Shown: positions 8,448 to 16,920, numbered from the stretch's first letter. The stretch: 64,000 nucleotides of DNA from Desulfobacter sp. (GCA_028768525.1 CP054837.1:2885001-2949000), one strand, 5' to 3'. Notes: a model not told the origin generated them from the sequence alone. Numbers and translations are program-made.

Positions 8448-9526
8448 CACCTTCATCCCCCGAGGCCAAACAGATTCAAACGGCGTTGCGGAACTGGTAC
8501 ATTGCCAACCGGCGCCGCCTGCCCTGGCGGGAATCCATCTCCCCATACGGGGTATGGGTTTCAGAGGTCATGCTCCAGCAGACCCAGGTCAACACCGTTA
8601 TCCCATACTACCTGAACTTCATGGCCCAATACCCCCGTGTCCAGGACCTGGCCGGTGCCGATCTTGAACCCATCCTCAAATCATGGGAAGGCCTGGGATA
8701 CTATGCCCGTGCCAGGCACCTTCACAAGGCCGCCCATATCGTGGCCCATGAGATGGACGGCAGGGTTCCGGAAGATTTTCAAATGTTTTTATCCCTTCCG
8801 GGGGTGGGGGATTATATTGCCTCAGCCGTCCAGAGCATTGCCTTCGGCCAGGCCCATGCCGTTGTGGATGGAAACGTCAAACGGGTCCTGGCAAGGCTGT
8901 ACTGCCTGGAGACCCCGGTAAATCACAGCAGCTCCCACAAAACATTCAAAGCCCTGGCCACCCGGCTGCTGGACGCCCGGGATCCAGGAACCCACAACCA
9001 GGCCGTCATGGAGCTGGGCGCCCTGGTCTGCACCCCGAAATCCCCGGACTGCGGCGGCTGCCCCCTTTCCCGGCAATGCCGTGCTTTTAAGCGGCACCTC
9101 ACAGACCAATTCCCGGTACGCATCAAAAAACAACAGGTACCCACCCGCCACATTGCCGTGGGCATCGTCCGGAAACAGGGACGGGTGCTTATCACCCGCA
9201 GGAAACTGGACGGGCTTCTGGGCGGGCTGTGGGAATTTCCGGGCGGCAAGGTGGAAAAAGGGGAGACCGCCGGCCAGGCCTGTATCCGGGAAATACTGGA
9301 GGAGACCGGCATAAAAGCCGAAACCGCCGCATTCCTGACCCGGATTTCCCACGCCTATACCCATTTTAAAATAAAAATGGACGTCTTTTACTGCAATTAT
9401 CTCTCCGGCAGGGTGACCCTCAACGGCCCCATTGACCACAGATGGGCCGCCATTGATGAACTTCGCAACTATCCCTTCCCCAAAGCCAACCTGAAATTCA
9501 TGCCTTTAATCACCAATGAGAACTAG
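8444..9526 (+). CDS. mutY: A/G-specific adenine DNA glycosylase MutY
   Basis: This base-excision repair enzyme removes adenine mispaired with 8-oxoguanine. The 360 residues include the helix-hairpin-helix glycosylase core (LPWRESISPYGVWVSEVMLQ with the catalytic Glu; LPGVGDYIASAV; AVVDGNVKRVLAR with the catalytic Asp). A [4Fe-4S] ligand set follows in C-x6-C-x2-C-x5-C spacing (CTPKSPDCGGCPLSRQC). The C-terminal MutT-like domain has a Nudix-like stretch (GGKVEKGETAGQACIREILEETG) that recognises oxoG. The start is GTG at 8444, overlapping the preceding stop, so it is cotranslated with the transglutaminase operon. Confidence 0.97.
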   Translation: MTPSSPEAKQIQTALRNWYIANRRRLPWRESISPYGVWVSEVMLQQTQVNTVIPYYLNFMAQYPRVQDLAGADLEPILKSWEGLGYYARARHLHKAAHIVAHEMDGRVPEDFQMFLSLPGVGDYIASAVQSIAFGQAHAVVDGNVKRVLARLYCLETPVNHSSSHKTFKALATRLLDARDPGTHNQAVMELGALVCTPKSPDCGGCPLSRQCRAFKRHLTDQFPVRIKKQQVPTRHIAVGIVRKQGRVLITRRKLDGLLGGLWEFPGGKVEKGETAGQACIREILEETGIKAETAAFLTRISHAYTHFKIKMDVFYCNYLSGRVTLNGPIDHRWAAIDELRNYPFPKANLKFMPLITNEN

Positions 9527-9537
9527 GAAAACACCCA

Positions 9538-10446
9538 ATGGAAAACGGAAGAGACGCAGAAATTAAAATCCGGAACATTACCCTGGCAGGTCTCTTTGCC
9601 AATATTATCCTGTCCCTGGCCAAGCTTGCCATGGGCCTGGCCGGCAACAGCCAGGCGGTTGTCGCCGACGCCCTCCACAGTTTTTCAGACACCTCTTCGG
9701 ATTTCGTCATCCTTTTCGGGGTAAAATACTGGACCGCGCCGGCCGACCATGACCACCCCTTCGGCCATCATAAAATCGAATCCATGGTCACCCTCTGCAT
9801 CGGGCTCATCCTCATAGGCGTGGCGTTGGGAATCGGCTACAACGCAGTCCTGACCCTCATGGCCCCGGAAGAACAGGCGCCCCTCTCCTGGGTCACCTTC
9901 CTGGCTCCACTGCTCTCCTTCATTGTAAAAGAGTTCCTCTTCAGAATCACTTACAAGGTCGGTGTGGAAACCCGATCCTCATCTGTAAAGGCCAATGCCT
10001 GGCATCACCGGACCGACGCCCTCTCCTCCATCCCGGTCCTGGCCGCGGTTCTGGCATCTCTGGCCAACCCGAAGCTGGCCTTCCTCGACCAGGTCGGCGC
10101 CATCGTGGTCTCCATATTCATCATCAAGGTCGGACTGGATATTATTTTTTCCGGCCTGGGGGAGCTTTTGGACATGGGCATGTCCGCCAGGGACCTTGAA
10201 ACCGTTGAATCCACGATCACCCAGATCCCGGGGGTCCTGGGGGTCCACAGAATCCGGACCCGGAAACTGGCCGGCTCGTTTTACATAGACCTCCATCTTG
10301 AGGTGGACGGCAGCCTGACCGTATCCAAGGGGCACTATATTTCCGAAGTGGTCAAACGGGTCCTGATGGCCCAAAACGACTGGATTATCGACGTCATGGT
10401 CCATCTGGAACCCTATGGCATTGAGAAGGGAGCAATAATTGACTGA
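9538..10446 (+). CDS. Cation diffusion facilitator (CDF/FieF-type efflux), 3' end replaced by element insertion
   Basis: This divalent-metal/proton antiporter of 302 residues has about six membrane helices and a cytoplasmic C-terminal ferredoxin-like domain (about 210-290). The transport-site aspartates and histidine are in ADALHSFSDTSSDF (helix 2) and NAWHHRTDALSSIPVL (helix 5), the FieF/ZitB pattern for Zn, Fe or Mn efflux. The last codons are odd. The end VMVHLEPYGIEKGAIID is encoded by sequence to the right of a 21-bp repeat. The same repeat occurs at 12142 followed in frame by an alternative ending (VMVHLEP then FSQPKEME). The present tail is therefore probably supplied by an integrated element, and the protein still ends normally. 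Confidence 0.94.
   Translation: MENGRDAEIKIRNITLAGLFANIILSLAKLAMGLAGNSQAVVADALHSFSDTSSDFVILFGVKYWTAPADHDHPFGHHKIESMVTLCIGLILIGVALGIGYNAVLTLMAPEEQAPLSWVTFLAPLLSFIVKEFLFRITYKVGVETRSSSVKANAWHHRTDALSSIPVLAAVLASLANPKLAFLDQVGAIVVSIFIIKVGLDIIFSGLGELLDMGMSARDLETVESTITQIPGVLGVHRIRTRKLAGSFYIDLHLEVDGSLTVSKGHYISEVVKRVLMAQNDWIIDVMVHLEPYGIEKGAIID
10392..10412 (+). repeat. Left direct repeat, probable attL core
   Basis: The sequence cgtCatggtccatctggaacc lies in the last codons of the CDF gene and recurs at 12142-12162 with one mismatch in 21 (C to T at the fourth base). The flanks differ on both sides, except that each copy keeps the CDF reading frame. This is the expected layout of an attachment core after site-specific integration. 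Confidence 0.75.
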
Positions 10447-10933
10447 AATTATTAGCAAAGCAGAAAAGGTTCTTTTGCCGTTAATTTCCTGTGTTTATGG
10501 GTAATGTGTAAATTCTTTTTTCCAAATAAGCCCATACATCCAAACCATACCAGCCTAAAAAATGGGAGTCAGTATCCACTTTTCCGTACGATCTAAACCA
10601 AGAGACATTATCCTGCCATTTGAACACTGGGATAACTCAATTGCTAAAATTCATCTTGAAATGTCTTGTTTGGCTCTGAGAGTTTTTTAAACCGAGATCT
10701 ATATTCGGAAAGAATGAAAAAGTGTCTCTCTAAAACATGACACAGAAGGCTCTCCTGCTTGCATAGAATTCTTTGGGTTGGGTAATAGACTTTCACAAAT
10801 GAGTGTCATTTGAAATATATGAATGTCAAAAAAAGATAGTTTTTCAGGGTTTCCCTGATGTGCTTGCTTTTGTGTTTATGCTATAAGGCTTTTCGTGATT
10901 TGCTAATTACTACTATCTGAATGGAGATTGTTG
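10447..10933. other. AT-rich stretch without a convincing gene inside the element
   Basis: No ORF here is supported. The longest reading frame noticed on the plus strand is 42 codons (10562-10690, beginning MGVSIHFSVRSKPRD). It has no recognisable family and no clear ribosome site, so it may be a decayed fragment. Several T-rich runs and short repeats are present, but no structured RNA was recognised. Confidence 0.5.
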
Positions 10934-11458
10934 ATGATGAAAAAGTTGCCTTTGGTTCTAATGGTGTTGTTCTTGTCCTCATGTGTTCCTATGACTCCTC
11001 CAAAAGCTCTTCCAGAAAAAGGAAAAACTCTTTTCGTTGGAAGGGTAATTTATGAAGGCTCCGGGGTAGGAGGCGGTGCTGTGAGTTTGAATGGTAAGGC
11101 ACTAAAAAACCTAGAAGTAACAATCAAGAATCAATCCGAAAAATTTACAGTGAAAACAGGAGATGAGGGACTATTCTATTTTTATGGAACATCTAAGGAT
11201 TATTATAGAATAATTCGTTTCCAAATCAAAAGGACCATTGGTGGTGCATGGTCAAGTCATTCTAGCAGAGTATACTACACTATTTTAGGTGAGAGTGACG
11301 GGGTGACAAATATTGGAACTTTTAATTGGAAAGTTACAAGTGAAAACAGCAATATATTAAGGTCTGAAAAATATAGTGAAGTTCAAAGTCTTTTTAAAAA
11401 AATATTCCCAGAAAACCATTGGAATGATGAAAGGTGGACTCAGATATATCCATTTTAA
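10934..11458 (+). CDS. Predicted lipoprotein of unknown function (element cargo)
   Basis: A 174-residue secreted protein with a clear lipoprotein signal: MMKK, a hydrophobic core (LPLVLMVLFL) and lipobox LSSC with the acylated Cys near residue 17. The mature part has a carboxypeptidase-regulatory-like beta-sandwich feel (GKALKNLEVTIKNQSEKFTVKTGDEGLFYFYG), similar to domains that bind or scaffold at the cell surface, but I do not recognise a family. ATG at 10934 follows GGAG with 7-base spacing; upstream TTG codons are in frame but less likely. Codon use and AT content differ from the chromosome on both sides, in keeping with transfer with the integrated element. Confidence 0.72.
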   Translation: MMKKLPLVLMVLFLSSCVPMTPPKALPEKGKTLFVGRVIYEGSGVGGGAVSLNGKALKNLEVTIKNQSEKFTVKTGDEGLFYFYGTSKDYYRIIRFQIKRTIGGAWSSHSSRVYYTILGESDGVTNIGTFNWKVTSENSNILRSEKYSEVQSLFKKIFPENHWNDERWTQIYPF

Positions 11459-11496
11459 ATGTAGTATTTGGGAGTTTTCAAAATTTTGTGTCACGG

Positions 11497-11625
11497 GTTG
11501 GATGCCAAGATCAGCCTCGGCGCCAGCGGAAGTAGAAGCCAGATCCGAGAATGGGCCCTTCAATCTGCCACGTCGGAGGATTTGGCTTCTGCTGGAGCGG
11601 GGATCCTGGAACCATATTTTCGTAA
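11497..11625. other. GC-richer patch inside the AT-rich element
   Basis: A block of about 130 bases has base composition like the host chromosome or another donor, embedded in AT-rich DNA. Two plus-strand frames are open through it (a frame ending at 11653 and one ending at 11660), but neither has a recognisable product or good start. It may be a scrap of a deleted gene at a recombination scar. Confidence 0.4.
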
Positions 11626-11707
11626 ATCCCTATCAAATTCTCCTCACAAATGAATTTTAAATAATGATCATTTTTTATTCTCTTTCAAAACTTTGTAGAG
11701 GTAAACG

Positions 11708-12079
11708 TCACAACTCATTAAAATACACACTTTTAATCTCTTCTGAATGGATACACAGATAATCCAATGTCTGCTTTTGGGTGCTTTGGTTATCCCACTG
11801 CTCATAGAGACTGTCTCTGAATTCCTTGATCAATTGATTGATCTGCTCTTCTGTGAGGTTCATATGCTGTATTTTCCTAAACAATAGCTGAAACTGTCCA
11901 GCCAAATATCTCGATTTCAATTTTGCATCGGACAACATACCGATTTTTAAATAAAACCTCAACTCCTTTCGATTAATTTTTAAATCTTTTGGCACTCTAT
12001 CCTGAAATAGAAAGTGGATGGGTCTTTGACAAGATAACTGGGTGATCTTTGAATTAATTTTCCTCTGTGTGTAGGGCAA
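11708..12079 (-). pseudogene. Truncated tyrosine recombinase/integrase, N-terminal part only
   Basis: About 123 codons resemble the N-terminal domain of phage-type integrases: HFLFQDRVPKDLK, NRKELRFYLKIGMLSDAK and KSRYLAGQFQLLFRKI correspond to the arm-binding pattern (xxFRRRVPxDL, then RREIRxSLxTxDxxxAxxxA) at the start of DUF6538-type integrases. A linker helix follows (MNLTEEQINQLIKEF). The sequence stops before the SAM-like and catalytic domains, so the R-H-R-Y active-site residues are absent. There is no ATG; the frame opens with TTG at 12079 and remains open a little further upstream. It lies close to the right repeat and reads inward, as integrases of islands often do. Function is presumably lost. 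Confidence 0.68.
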
Positions 12080-12141
12080 AAAAGCATTTTTATTATCTTT
12101 AATTTCAATCTATTGGTGATATCAACCACTTACCATTCAAC

Positions 12142-12162
12142 CGTTATGGTCCATCTGGAACC
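12142..12162 (+). repeat. Right direct repeat, probable attR core
   Basis: The sequence cgtTatggtccatctggaacc is the second copy of the 21-bp repeat at 10392-10412 (20 of 21 identical). Sequence upstream is element-like and AT-rich; downstream it continues in the CDF reading frame to a stop at 12188-12190. Confidence 0.75.
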
Positions 12163-12190
12163 ATTTTCCCAGCCAAAAGAAATGGAATAA
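12143..12190 (+). pseudogene. Displaced native 3' end of the CDF gene
   Basis: Read in the same frame as the repeat in the intact gene, these bases encode VMVHLEP followed by FSQPKEME and a TAA stop. The first seven residues equal those of the CDF protein at the left repeat. This is best explained as the original last codons of the CDF gene, cut off from the body by the insertion. It is too short to be expressed on its own. Confidence 0.65.
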
Positions 12191-12292
12191 ACCCGGGCAA
12201 CGGCCTGTCATAAAAATAAATTATAGTTTGCATCGGACTGTTTCCTGCTTAACTTACAAAGTAAGGCGAAGGAGGTGCAGGGAAATGAGTCC

Positions 12293-12874
12293 ATGATATT
12301 AAAAAAGAACAGGCCGGCCCGGAAGTTCAAAACCTTGACCTTCCCCCATATGAAGCTGCTGTACAATGTGGCCCTAAAATATACAGGGAATACTTTTGAT
12401 GCCGAAGACATCGTACAGGAAACCTATTTGATGGCCTTTAACAAATTCCACCAGTTAAAGGACACCTCAAGGTGCAAACCCTGGCTGCTGAGGATTTTAA
12501 GAAATAATTTCCTGAAAAGCTGCCAGAAAGACAAGGCCAGGCAGCGGCTGGAACAGGGGGAGTATATTGATTATCTCAAGGCCCATATCCGGCAGAAGGA
12601 TGCCGAAGCGCTTCTGGTAGAACACACCGGCACCAGGGAAATCCGGGCCGCCATCGACAGGCTGCCGGAAAAATACGGGGAGGTACTCACCCTCTACTAC
12701 ATGAACGGCCTGCTGTACAAAGAGATCGCCGAAGTCCTTGACATCCCCATTGGGACGGTGATGTCCAGGCTGACCAGGGCCAGGGAAGGGGTGAAAACCC
12801 GCCTGCTGAAAACAATGAAAACATCGGGGAAGAACATTTTGGACATTAATTTAACCAAACAAACTGCAAGATAG
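12293..12874 (+). CDS. ECF-type RNA polymerase sigma factor
   Basis: A sigma-70 family factor of 193 residues. Region 2 is at about 25-90 (LLYNVALKYTGNTFDAEDIVQETYLMAFNKF, the core-binding and -10-recognition part; CKPWLLRILRNNF). Region 4 is at about 125-180 (IDRLPEKYGEVLTLYYM, then YKEIAEVLDIPIGTVMSRLTRAREGVK, the -35-recognition helix-turn-helix). Regions 1.1 and 3 are missing, as expected for ECF factors. ATG at 12293 follows AGGGA with 9-base spacing; the GTG at 12275 overlaps a GGAGG and is less likely. The next gene, one base after the stop, encodes its probable anti-sigma factor. Confidence 0.94.
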   Translation: MILKKNRPARKFKTLTFPHMKLLYNVALKYTGNTFDAEDIVQETYLMAFNKFHQLKDTSRCKPWLLRILRNNFLKSCQKDKARQRLEQGEYIDYLKAHIRQKDAEALLVEHTGTREIRAAIDRLPEKYGEVLTLYYMNGLLYKEIAEVLDIPIGTVMSRLTRAREGVKTRLLKTMKTSGKNILDINLTKQTAR

Positions 12875-12875
12875 A

Positions 12876-13577
12876 ATGGACTGCAAAGAATTTCAGTACT
12901 GGCTTACCAGCAGCGATATCCATGAAAAAACAATCCCCCCCGGCGCCGCCGGACACATGGCCCGCTGTGCCAGGTGCCGGCAGCTTTTTGAAAAGGACAG
13001 CCTGCTGGAACAATGCATTGCCGCCGCCTTCCAGCAAGAAAAGATACCCGGCGGCATGGCCCGGCGGATCAATGACGCCCTTGATGGGGAAAGCCGGCTT
13101 TCCAGGCCTATGAAACAAAACCGGAAAACCATCATCACAACCCTAACCGCCGGGCTCGCCCTCACCGTTTTTCTGCTCCTGAATTTCCTCTCCCCTGGAA
13201 ATTTTGAAAACCTGGACCAACTCTCCCGCCAGGCAGCAGCCTGTCACCTCAAGGGAAACCGAAGCTTCAGTTTTAATGCAAATCAGACCGAACACGCCCT
13301 TGCCGTAATGACAAAGGAACTGGGCTTTCCCCTCATCCTGCCGGATCCGGCAGAACTTGGATGCACCGTTCTGGGCTGCCGCCTCTGTGCCGTCGGGCAG
13401 TGTCGGGCCGCCTATTTTGCCGTGGAAAAAAACGGCAGGCCGGGCTCCCTGTTTATCATGGGTACGGACCAGGTCAAATTCCCCATGGCCGACGATTCCC
13501 GCTTCAATTCCAGCACCAAAGGCTGCGACACCTGCATCTGGAAAGCCCACGGGCAAATCTACGCCATGGTCTTTTAA
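12876..13577 (+). CDS. Zinc-finger anti-sigma factor, membrane-anchored
   Basis: A 233-residue partner of the preceding sigma factor. The cytoplasmic N-terminus carries a zinc-binding anti-sigma motif of H-x3-C-x2-C type (HMARCARC at about 27-34). One membrane helix lies near residue 87-107 (IITTLTAGLALTVFLLLNFL). The extracytoplasmic domain of about 125 residues is rich in cysteine (LGCTVLGCRLCAVGQC and KGCDTC), resembling the GCRLC region of periplasmic sensor parts in other anti-sigma factors. The gene starts two bases after the sigma stop, so the two are cotranslated. The cysteines suggest sensing of redox state or a metal, but that is inference. Confidence 0.87.
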   Translation: MDCKEFQYWLTSSDIHEKTIPPGAAGHMARCARCRQLFEKDSLLEQCIAAAFQQEKIPGGMARRINDALDGESRLSRPMKQNRKTIITTLTAGLALTVFLLLNFLSPGNFENLDQLSRQAAACHLKGNRSFSFNANQTEHALAVMTKELGFPLILPDPAELGCTVLGCRLCAVGQCRAAYFAVEKNGRPGSLFIMGTDQVKFPMADDSRFNSSTKGCDTCIWKAHGQIYAMVF

Positions 13578-13689
13578 GCTCGTCCGGGGCATCTTGACAA
13601 ACCGCCCAAAAAAGCAGATACGACATATGATTGCTCAGGTGCCACCGCCATCTGAGTATTTTGCAGATTTTAAAACAAAAGGAGCTTTA

Positions 13690-14436
13690 ATGACTTCGGA
13701 TGCCAAGACGGCTTCACATGAAATCGCCCTTGTTACCGGTGCCAGCCGCGGAATCGGCAGGGCAATTGCCAGGATGCTGGCGGCCTCGGGCCGGTTTGTT
13801 TATATTAATTTCCAGTCTGCCGGGCAGGCGGCTGAAACCACCCTGGAAATGGTCCGGGAGGCAGGAGGGGACGGCGCCCTGCTCCCCTTTGACGTCAGCG
13901 ATGAAAAGGCTGCCCTGGCCGCCGTTAAAACAATCCTGAAAGAAAAAGGCCGGATTGATATTCTGGTCAACAACGCCGGGGTCAAGGCGGATATGCTCAT
14001 GGCCATGATGAAAGCCGACAGCTGGCAAAAGGTGGTGGATACCAACCTCACCGGTTTTTTCAACGTCACCAAACCCGTGGTGAAAAAAATGCTGTCCAAA
14101 CGGCAGGGCCGTATCATCAACATCGCATCCACTTCTGGACAGATGGGACAGTCCGGCCAGGTCAACTATTCGGCGTCAAAGGCAGGACTCATCGGTGCCA
14201 CCAAGGCCCTGGCCAGGGAAATCGCCTCCCGGGGCATCACGGTGAATGCCGTGGCCCCCGGATTCATTGAAACAGATATGGTCCAGGGACTCAACATTGA
14301 GGAAGTGGCAAAAACCGTTCCTGCCGGGCGCCTGGGCCGGCCTGAAGAGGTGGCCGCCGCCGTTGGATTCCTCTGTTCCCCGGAAGCGGGCTACATCACC
14401 GGCCAGGTGCTGGGCATAAACGGCGGCATCTGCTAA
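13690..14436 (+). CDS. 3-oxoacyl-ACP reductase-like short-chain dehydrogenase (FabG type)
   Basis: A classical SDR of 248 residues, the usual FabG length. The cofactor motif TGASRGIG is at 16-23, NNAG follows at about 95-98, the catalytic Ser is in NIASTSGQ, and Tyr160 and Lys164 are in YSASKAG. The C-terminal substrate loop IETDMVQGL and ITGQVLGINGG match beta-ketoacyl-ACP or acetoacetyl-CoA reductases. It probably reduces a 3-oxoacyl thioester with NADPH. It is alone, not next to acpP/fabF, so it may be a secondary FabG. ATG at 13690 follows AAAGGAGC; the frame is open further upstream into the anti-sigma gene but without a ribosome site. Confidence 0.92.
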   Translation: MTSDAKTASHEIALVTGASRGIGRAIARMLAASGRFVYINFQSAGQAAETTLEMVREAGGDGALLPFDVSDEKAALAAVKTILKEKGRIDILVNNAGVKADMLMAMMKADSWQKVVDTNLTGFFNVTKPVVKKMLSKRQGRIINIASTSGQMGQSGQVNYSASKAGLIGATKALAREIASRGITVNAVAPGFIETDMVQGLNIEEVAKTVPAGRLGRPEEVAAAVGFLCSPEAGYITGQVLGINGGIC

Positions 14437-14464
14437 GCCTTCATCCGGTTCTTTCCAGCCTTGA

Positions 14465-14497
14465 TTTTCAGCCTGCCCGGCCCGGGCGGGCTGAAAA
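14465..14497 (+). terminator. Strong hairpin after the FabG-like gene
   Basis: TTTTCAGCCTGCCCG (14465-14479) pairs over its full length with CGGGCGGGCTGAAAA (14483-14497) around a three-base loop, with one G-T wobble. It lies 28 bases after the stop codon at 14436. No long T-run follows, so it may terminate weakly or stabilise the mRNA end. Confidence 0.6.
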
Positions 14498-14625
14498 ATT
14501 ATCATTTGATTTGCCCCTGGATCTGATATAAATTGAGATACTGATTTTCCGCTGTCACATGGTTTCGCATAAAACGGGTCTCCTTCCTTGGGGAATGACG
14601 ATCCTCATTATTTTTGGGACATATG

Positions 14626-16920
14626 ATGGTCCATACCAGATTCCTGTTCATCATTGTTTTGATTTACCTGTTTTTCCCAGTTATTTCGCGGGCAGGCACC
14701 GGCGGCCTTTCCCCCGGCCATGTGCTGCTGCTCAATTCCTACAACCAGCGGATGACGTGGGTGAAGGACATTGTCAGGGCTGTTGAAGATGAGCTTGAAC
14801 CGGAAAACAATAACCTTGTCCTCCATATCGCCAATATGGATTCCAAACAATTCCATTCCCCTGAATATTTTCACTCCTATAAAACATTTCTGGAGCAAAA
14901 ATACCAAAACTATCAGTTTTCCCTCATACTCTCCTCGGACAACAATGCCTTCGACTTTCTCATGAAGCACCGGGACACTCTATTTCCGGGGGTTCCGGTG
15001 GTATTTTGCGGGGTCAACAATTTCAGGGACGACATTCTGGCCGGGAAAAAAGGGGTAACCGGGGTGGCGGAAATCTTCTCAGCAAGGGAAACCGTTGAAA
15101 CCGCCCTGAGGCTTCACCCCGGGACCCGGGAATTATACATCGTCAACGACTACCTGTCCACGGGCAGGGCCTGGCAAAAAGATATTGAAAACGCCCTGAC
15201 CCCAGTCTCAGACAGGGTCAGGCTGACCTATTCCCCCAACCTTTCCATGGCAGACCTCCAGGCCCGGATCGCCGGGCTGGAAAAAGGGACAATTGTACTG
15301 ATGGGGGTCTATTTTTCCGACAAAGACGGGCGGTATTTCACCTATGAAACAACGGGTAAAATGATTGCCGGTGCCAGTAAGGTGCCGGTATACTGCCTGC
15401 TTGAATTCAATATCAATAAAGGGGTAATCGGCGGAGAGGTGATCTCCGGCTATTACCAGGGCAGATCCATGGCACAGATGGGGCGGCGAATCCTGAACGG
15501 CGAAAGTCCGGACCGGATCCCGGTGCTGCAAAGGGGCGCCAACCGCTATGTATTCGACCATATGGAATTGGAGCGGTTCGGCCTCAGAGAAAAAGACCTG
15601 CCTTCCCCCTGCCTCATTGTCAACCGGCCCTATTCCGTTTTCCGGGAATATAAAGAGGAACTGATGACCCTGGGGTTGCTGATCTCCATTCTTCTGCTTA
15701 CCATTGCCGCCCTGCTGATCAATATATTCAGGCGGATACAGGCGGAAGAGGCATTGAGAAAAAGCGAACAGCAACTCTCAGTCCATTTGAACAATACCCC
15801 TGTGGGGGCCATTTTATGGGACGAAGAATTCAGGGTGACGGAATGGAATCCGGCCGCGGAAACCATTTTCGGTTATACCCGGCAGGAAGCCATGGGCAAA
15901 ACCGGCGCGGAACTCATTATTCCCGAGGAGGTGCTGCCCGAAGTCCAGGGAATCTTTCATCGGATCCTCTCAGGTGTCGGCGGAGAGAAAAATGTTAACG
16001 AAAACATAAAGAAAACAGGGGAACGCATTAACTGCTCCTGGTATAATACGCTCCTTAAGGACTGCGAGGGGCGGGTCACCGGCATGGCCACCCTGGTGAC
16101 CGATATCACGGAACAGCAGAAAACCCGGGAACTGATCATCCAGTCGGAGAAAATGATGTCCGTGGGGGGATTGGCCGCCGGCATGGCCCATGAAATCAAC
16201 AACCCCCTGGCCGGGATGATACAAAGTGCCCAGGTCATTCACAACCGGCTGACAAGGCAGGACATACCGGCCAACACCCGCGCCGCAGAAAAAATCGGAA
16301 TTACCATGGCCGGCATCAGGGCCTTCATGGATGAGAGGAAGATACTTCAGCACCTGAAAAACATCACAGATACAGGAAACCGGGCTGCCGGCATCATTGA
16401 AAACATGCTCAGCTTTGTGCGCAAGGGCAATGCCGCCAGAAAGGAATGCGTGGCGGCGGATCTGGTGAACAACACCCTTTCTCTTGCACAGAACGATTAT
16501 GATCTGAAAAAAAATTATGATTTCAAACAGGTGGAGGTGGTCAGGGAATACGCCCCGGACCTTCCGCCGGTGGCCTGCGAAGAGAGCAAGATCCGCCAGG
16601 TCCTGTTCAACCTCATAAAAAACGCCTCCCAGGCCCTGACTTCAGCAGGGACTGAGCACCCGAAGATTATTCTTCGTATTTTCCAAGAAGAAAAGGACCT
16701 CTGCATTGAGGTGGAAGACAACGGCCCCGGAATGAAAGAAGAAACCCGGAAACGGGTATTTGACCCTTTTTTCACCACCAAGGGGGTGGACAAAGGCAGT
16801 GGGCTGGGGCTGTCCGTCGCCTATTTCATTGTCGTGGAGGACCATAAGGGAGCCATGGAAGTCGAATCGGTTCCGGGGGCGGGCACAAAATTCACCATCA
16901 AGCTTCCCGTCCGGGTTTAA
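14626..16920 (+). CDS. Sensor histidine kinase with ABC-type substrate-binding-like sensor and PAS domain
   Basis: A membrane sensor of about 764 residues. A signal segment (FLFIIVLIYLFFPVISRAG) is followed by a periplasmic domain of about 320 residues resembling the ABC_sub_bind family (HVLLLNSYNQRMTWVKD; VPVVFCGVNNF; GVIGGEVISGYYQGRSMAQ). A membrane helix follows (TLGLLISILLLTIAALLINIF, about 345-365), then a PAS domain (about 390-505). The kinase core has phospho-acceptor His522 in GMAHEINNPLAGM, N-box NLIKNASQAL, and G-boxes VEDNGPGM and GSGLGLSVAYFI. No response regulator is adjacent. ATG at 14626 has GGGA six bases upstream; ATG 14623 and TTG 14614 are alternatives. The dimerisation domain carries an insertion shared with the kinase at 35391. 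Confidence 0.92.
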   Translation: MVHTRFLFIIVLIYLFFPVISRAGTGGLSPGHVLLLNSYNQRMTWVKDIVRAVEDELEPENNNLVLHIANMDSKQFHSPEYFHSYKTFLEQKYQNYQFSLILSSDNNAFDFLMKHRDTLFPGVPVVFCGVNNFRDDILAGKKGVTGVAEIFSARETVETALRLHPGTRELYIVNDYLSTGRAWQKDIENALTPVSDRVRLTYSPNLSMADLQARIAGLEKGTIVLMGVYFSDKDGRYFTYETTGKMIAGASKVPVYCLLEFNINKGVIGGEVISGYYQGRSMAQMGRRILNGESPDRIPVLQRGANRYVFDHMELERFGLREKDLPSPCLIVNRPYSVFREYKEELMTLGLLISILLLTIAALLINIFRRIQAEEALRKSEQQLSVHLNNTPVGAILWDEEFRVTEWNPAAETIFGYTRQEAMGKTGAELIIPEEVLPEVQGIFHRILSGVGGEKNVNENIKKTGERINCSWYNTLLKDCEGRVTGMATLVTDITEQQKTRELIIQSEKMMSVGGLAAGMAHEINNPLAGMIQSAQVIHNRLTRQDIPANTRAAEKIGITMAGIRAFMDERKILQHLKNITDTGNRAAGIIENMLSFVRKGNAARKECVAADLVNNTLSLAQNDYDLKKNYDFKQVEVVREYAPDLPPVACEESKIRQVLFNLIKNASQALTSAGTEHPKIILRIFQEEKDLCIEVEDNGPGMKEETRKRVFDPFFTTKGVDKGSGLGLSVAYFIVVEDHKGAMEVESVPGAGTKFTIKLPVRV

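Larger units (their letters stand above)
10392..12162. mobile_element. Remnant integrated element in the 3' end of the CDF gene
   Basis: This stretch of about 1.75 kb is much more AT-rich than everything around it and lies between two copies of a 21-bp direct repeat. To the left the repeat is part of the intact CDF gene. To the right it is followed by what looks like the original CDF 3' end. Inside are a non-coding stretch, a lipoprotein gene, a GC-richer patch and the N-terminal part of a tyrosine-recombinase-like gene next to the right repeat. Integration into a gene end with replacement of the tail, plus an integrase by one boundary, is typical of genomic islands. Loss of the catalytic half of the integrase suggests decay and an immobile relic. 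Confidence 0.72.

Noticed and set aside
11606..12164. A third copy of the attachment repeat (CTGGAACCAT at 11606)
   Set aside because: Only ten bases match (compare 12155-12164), with no extended similarity; could be chance.
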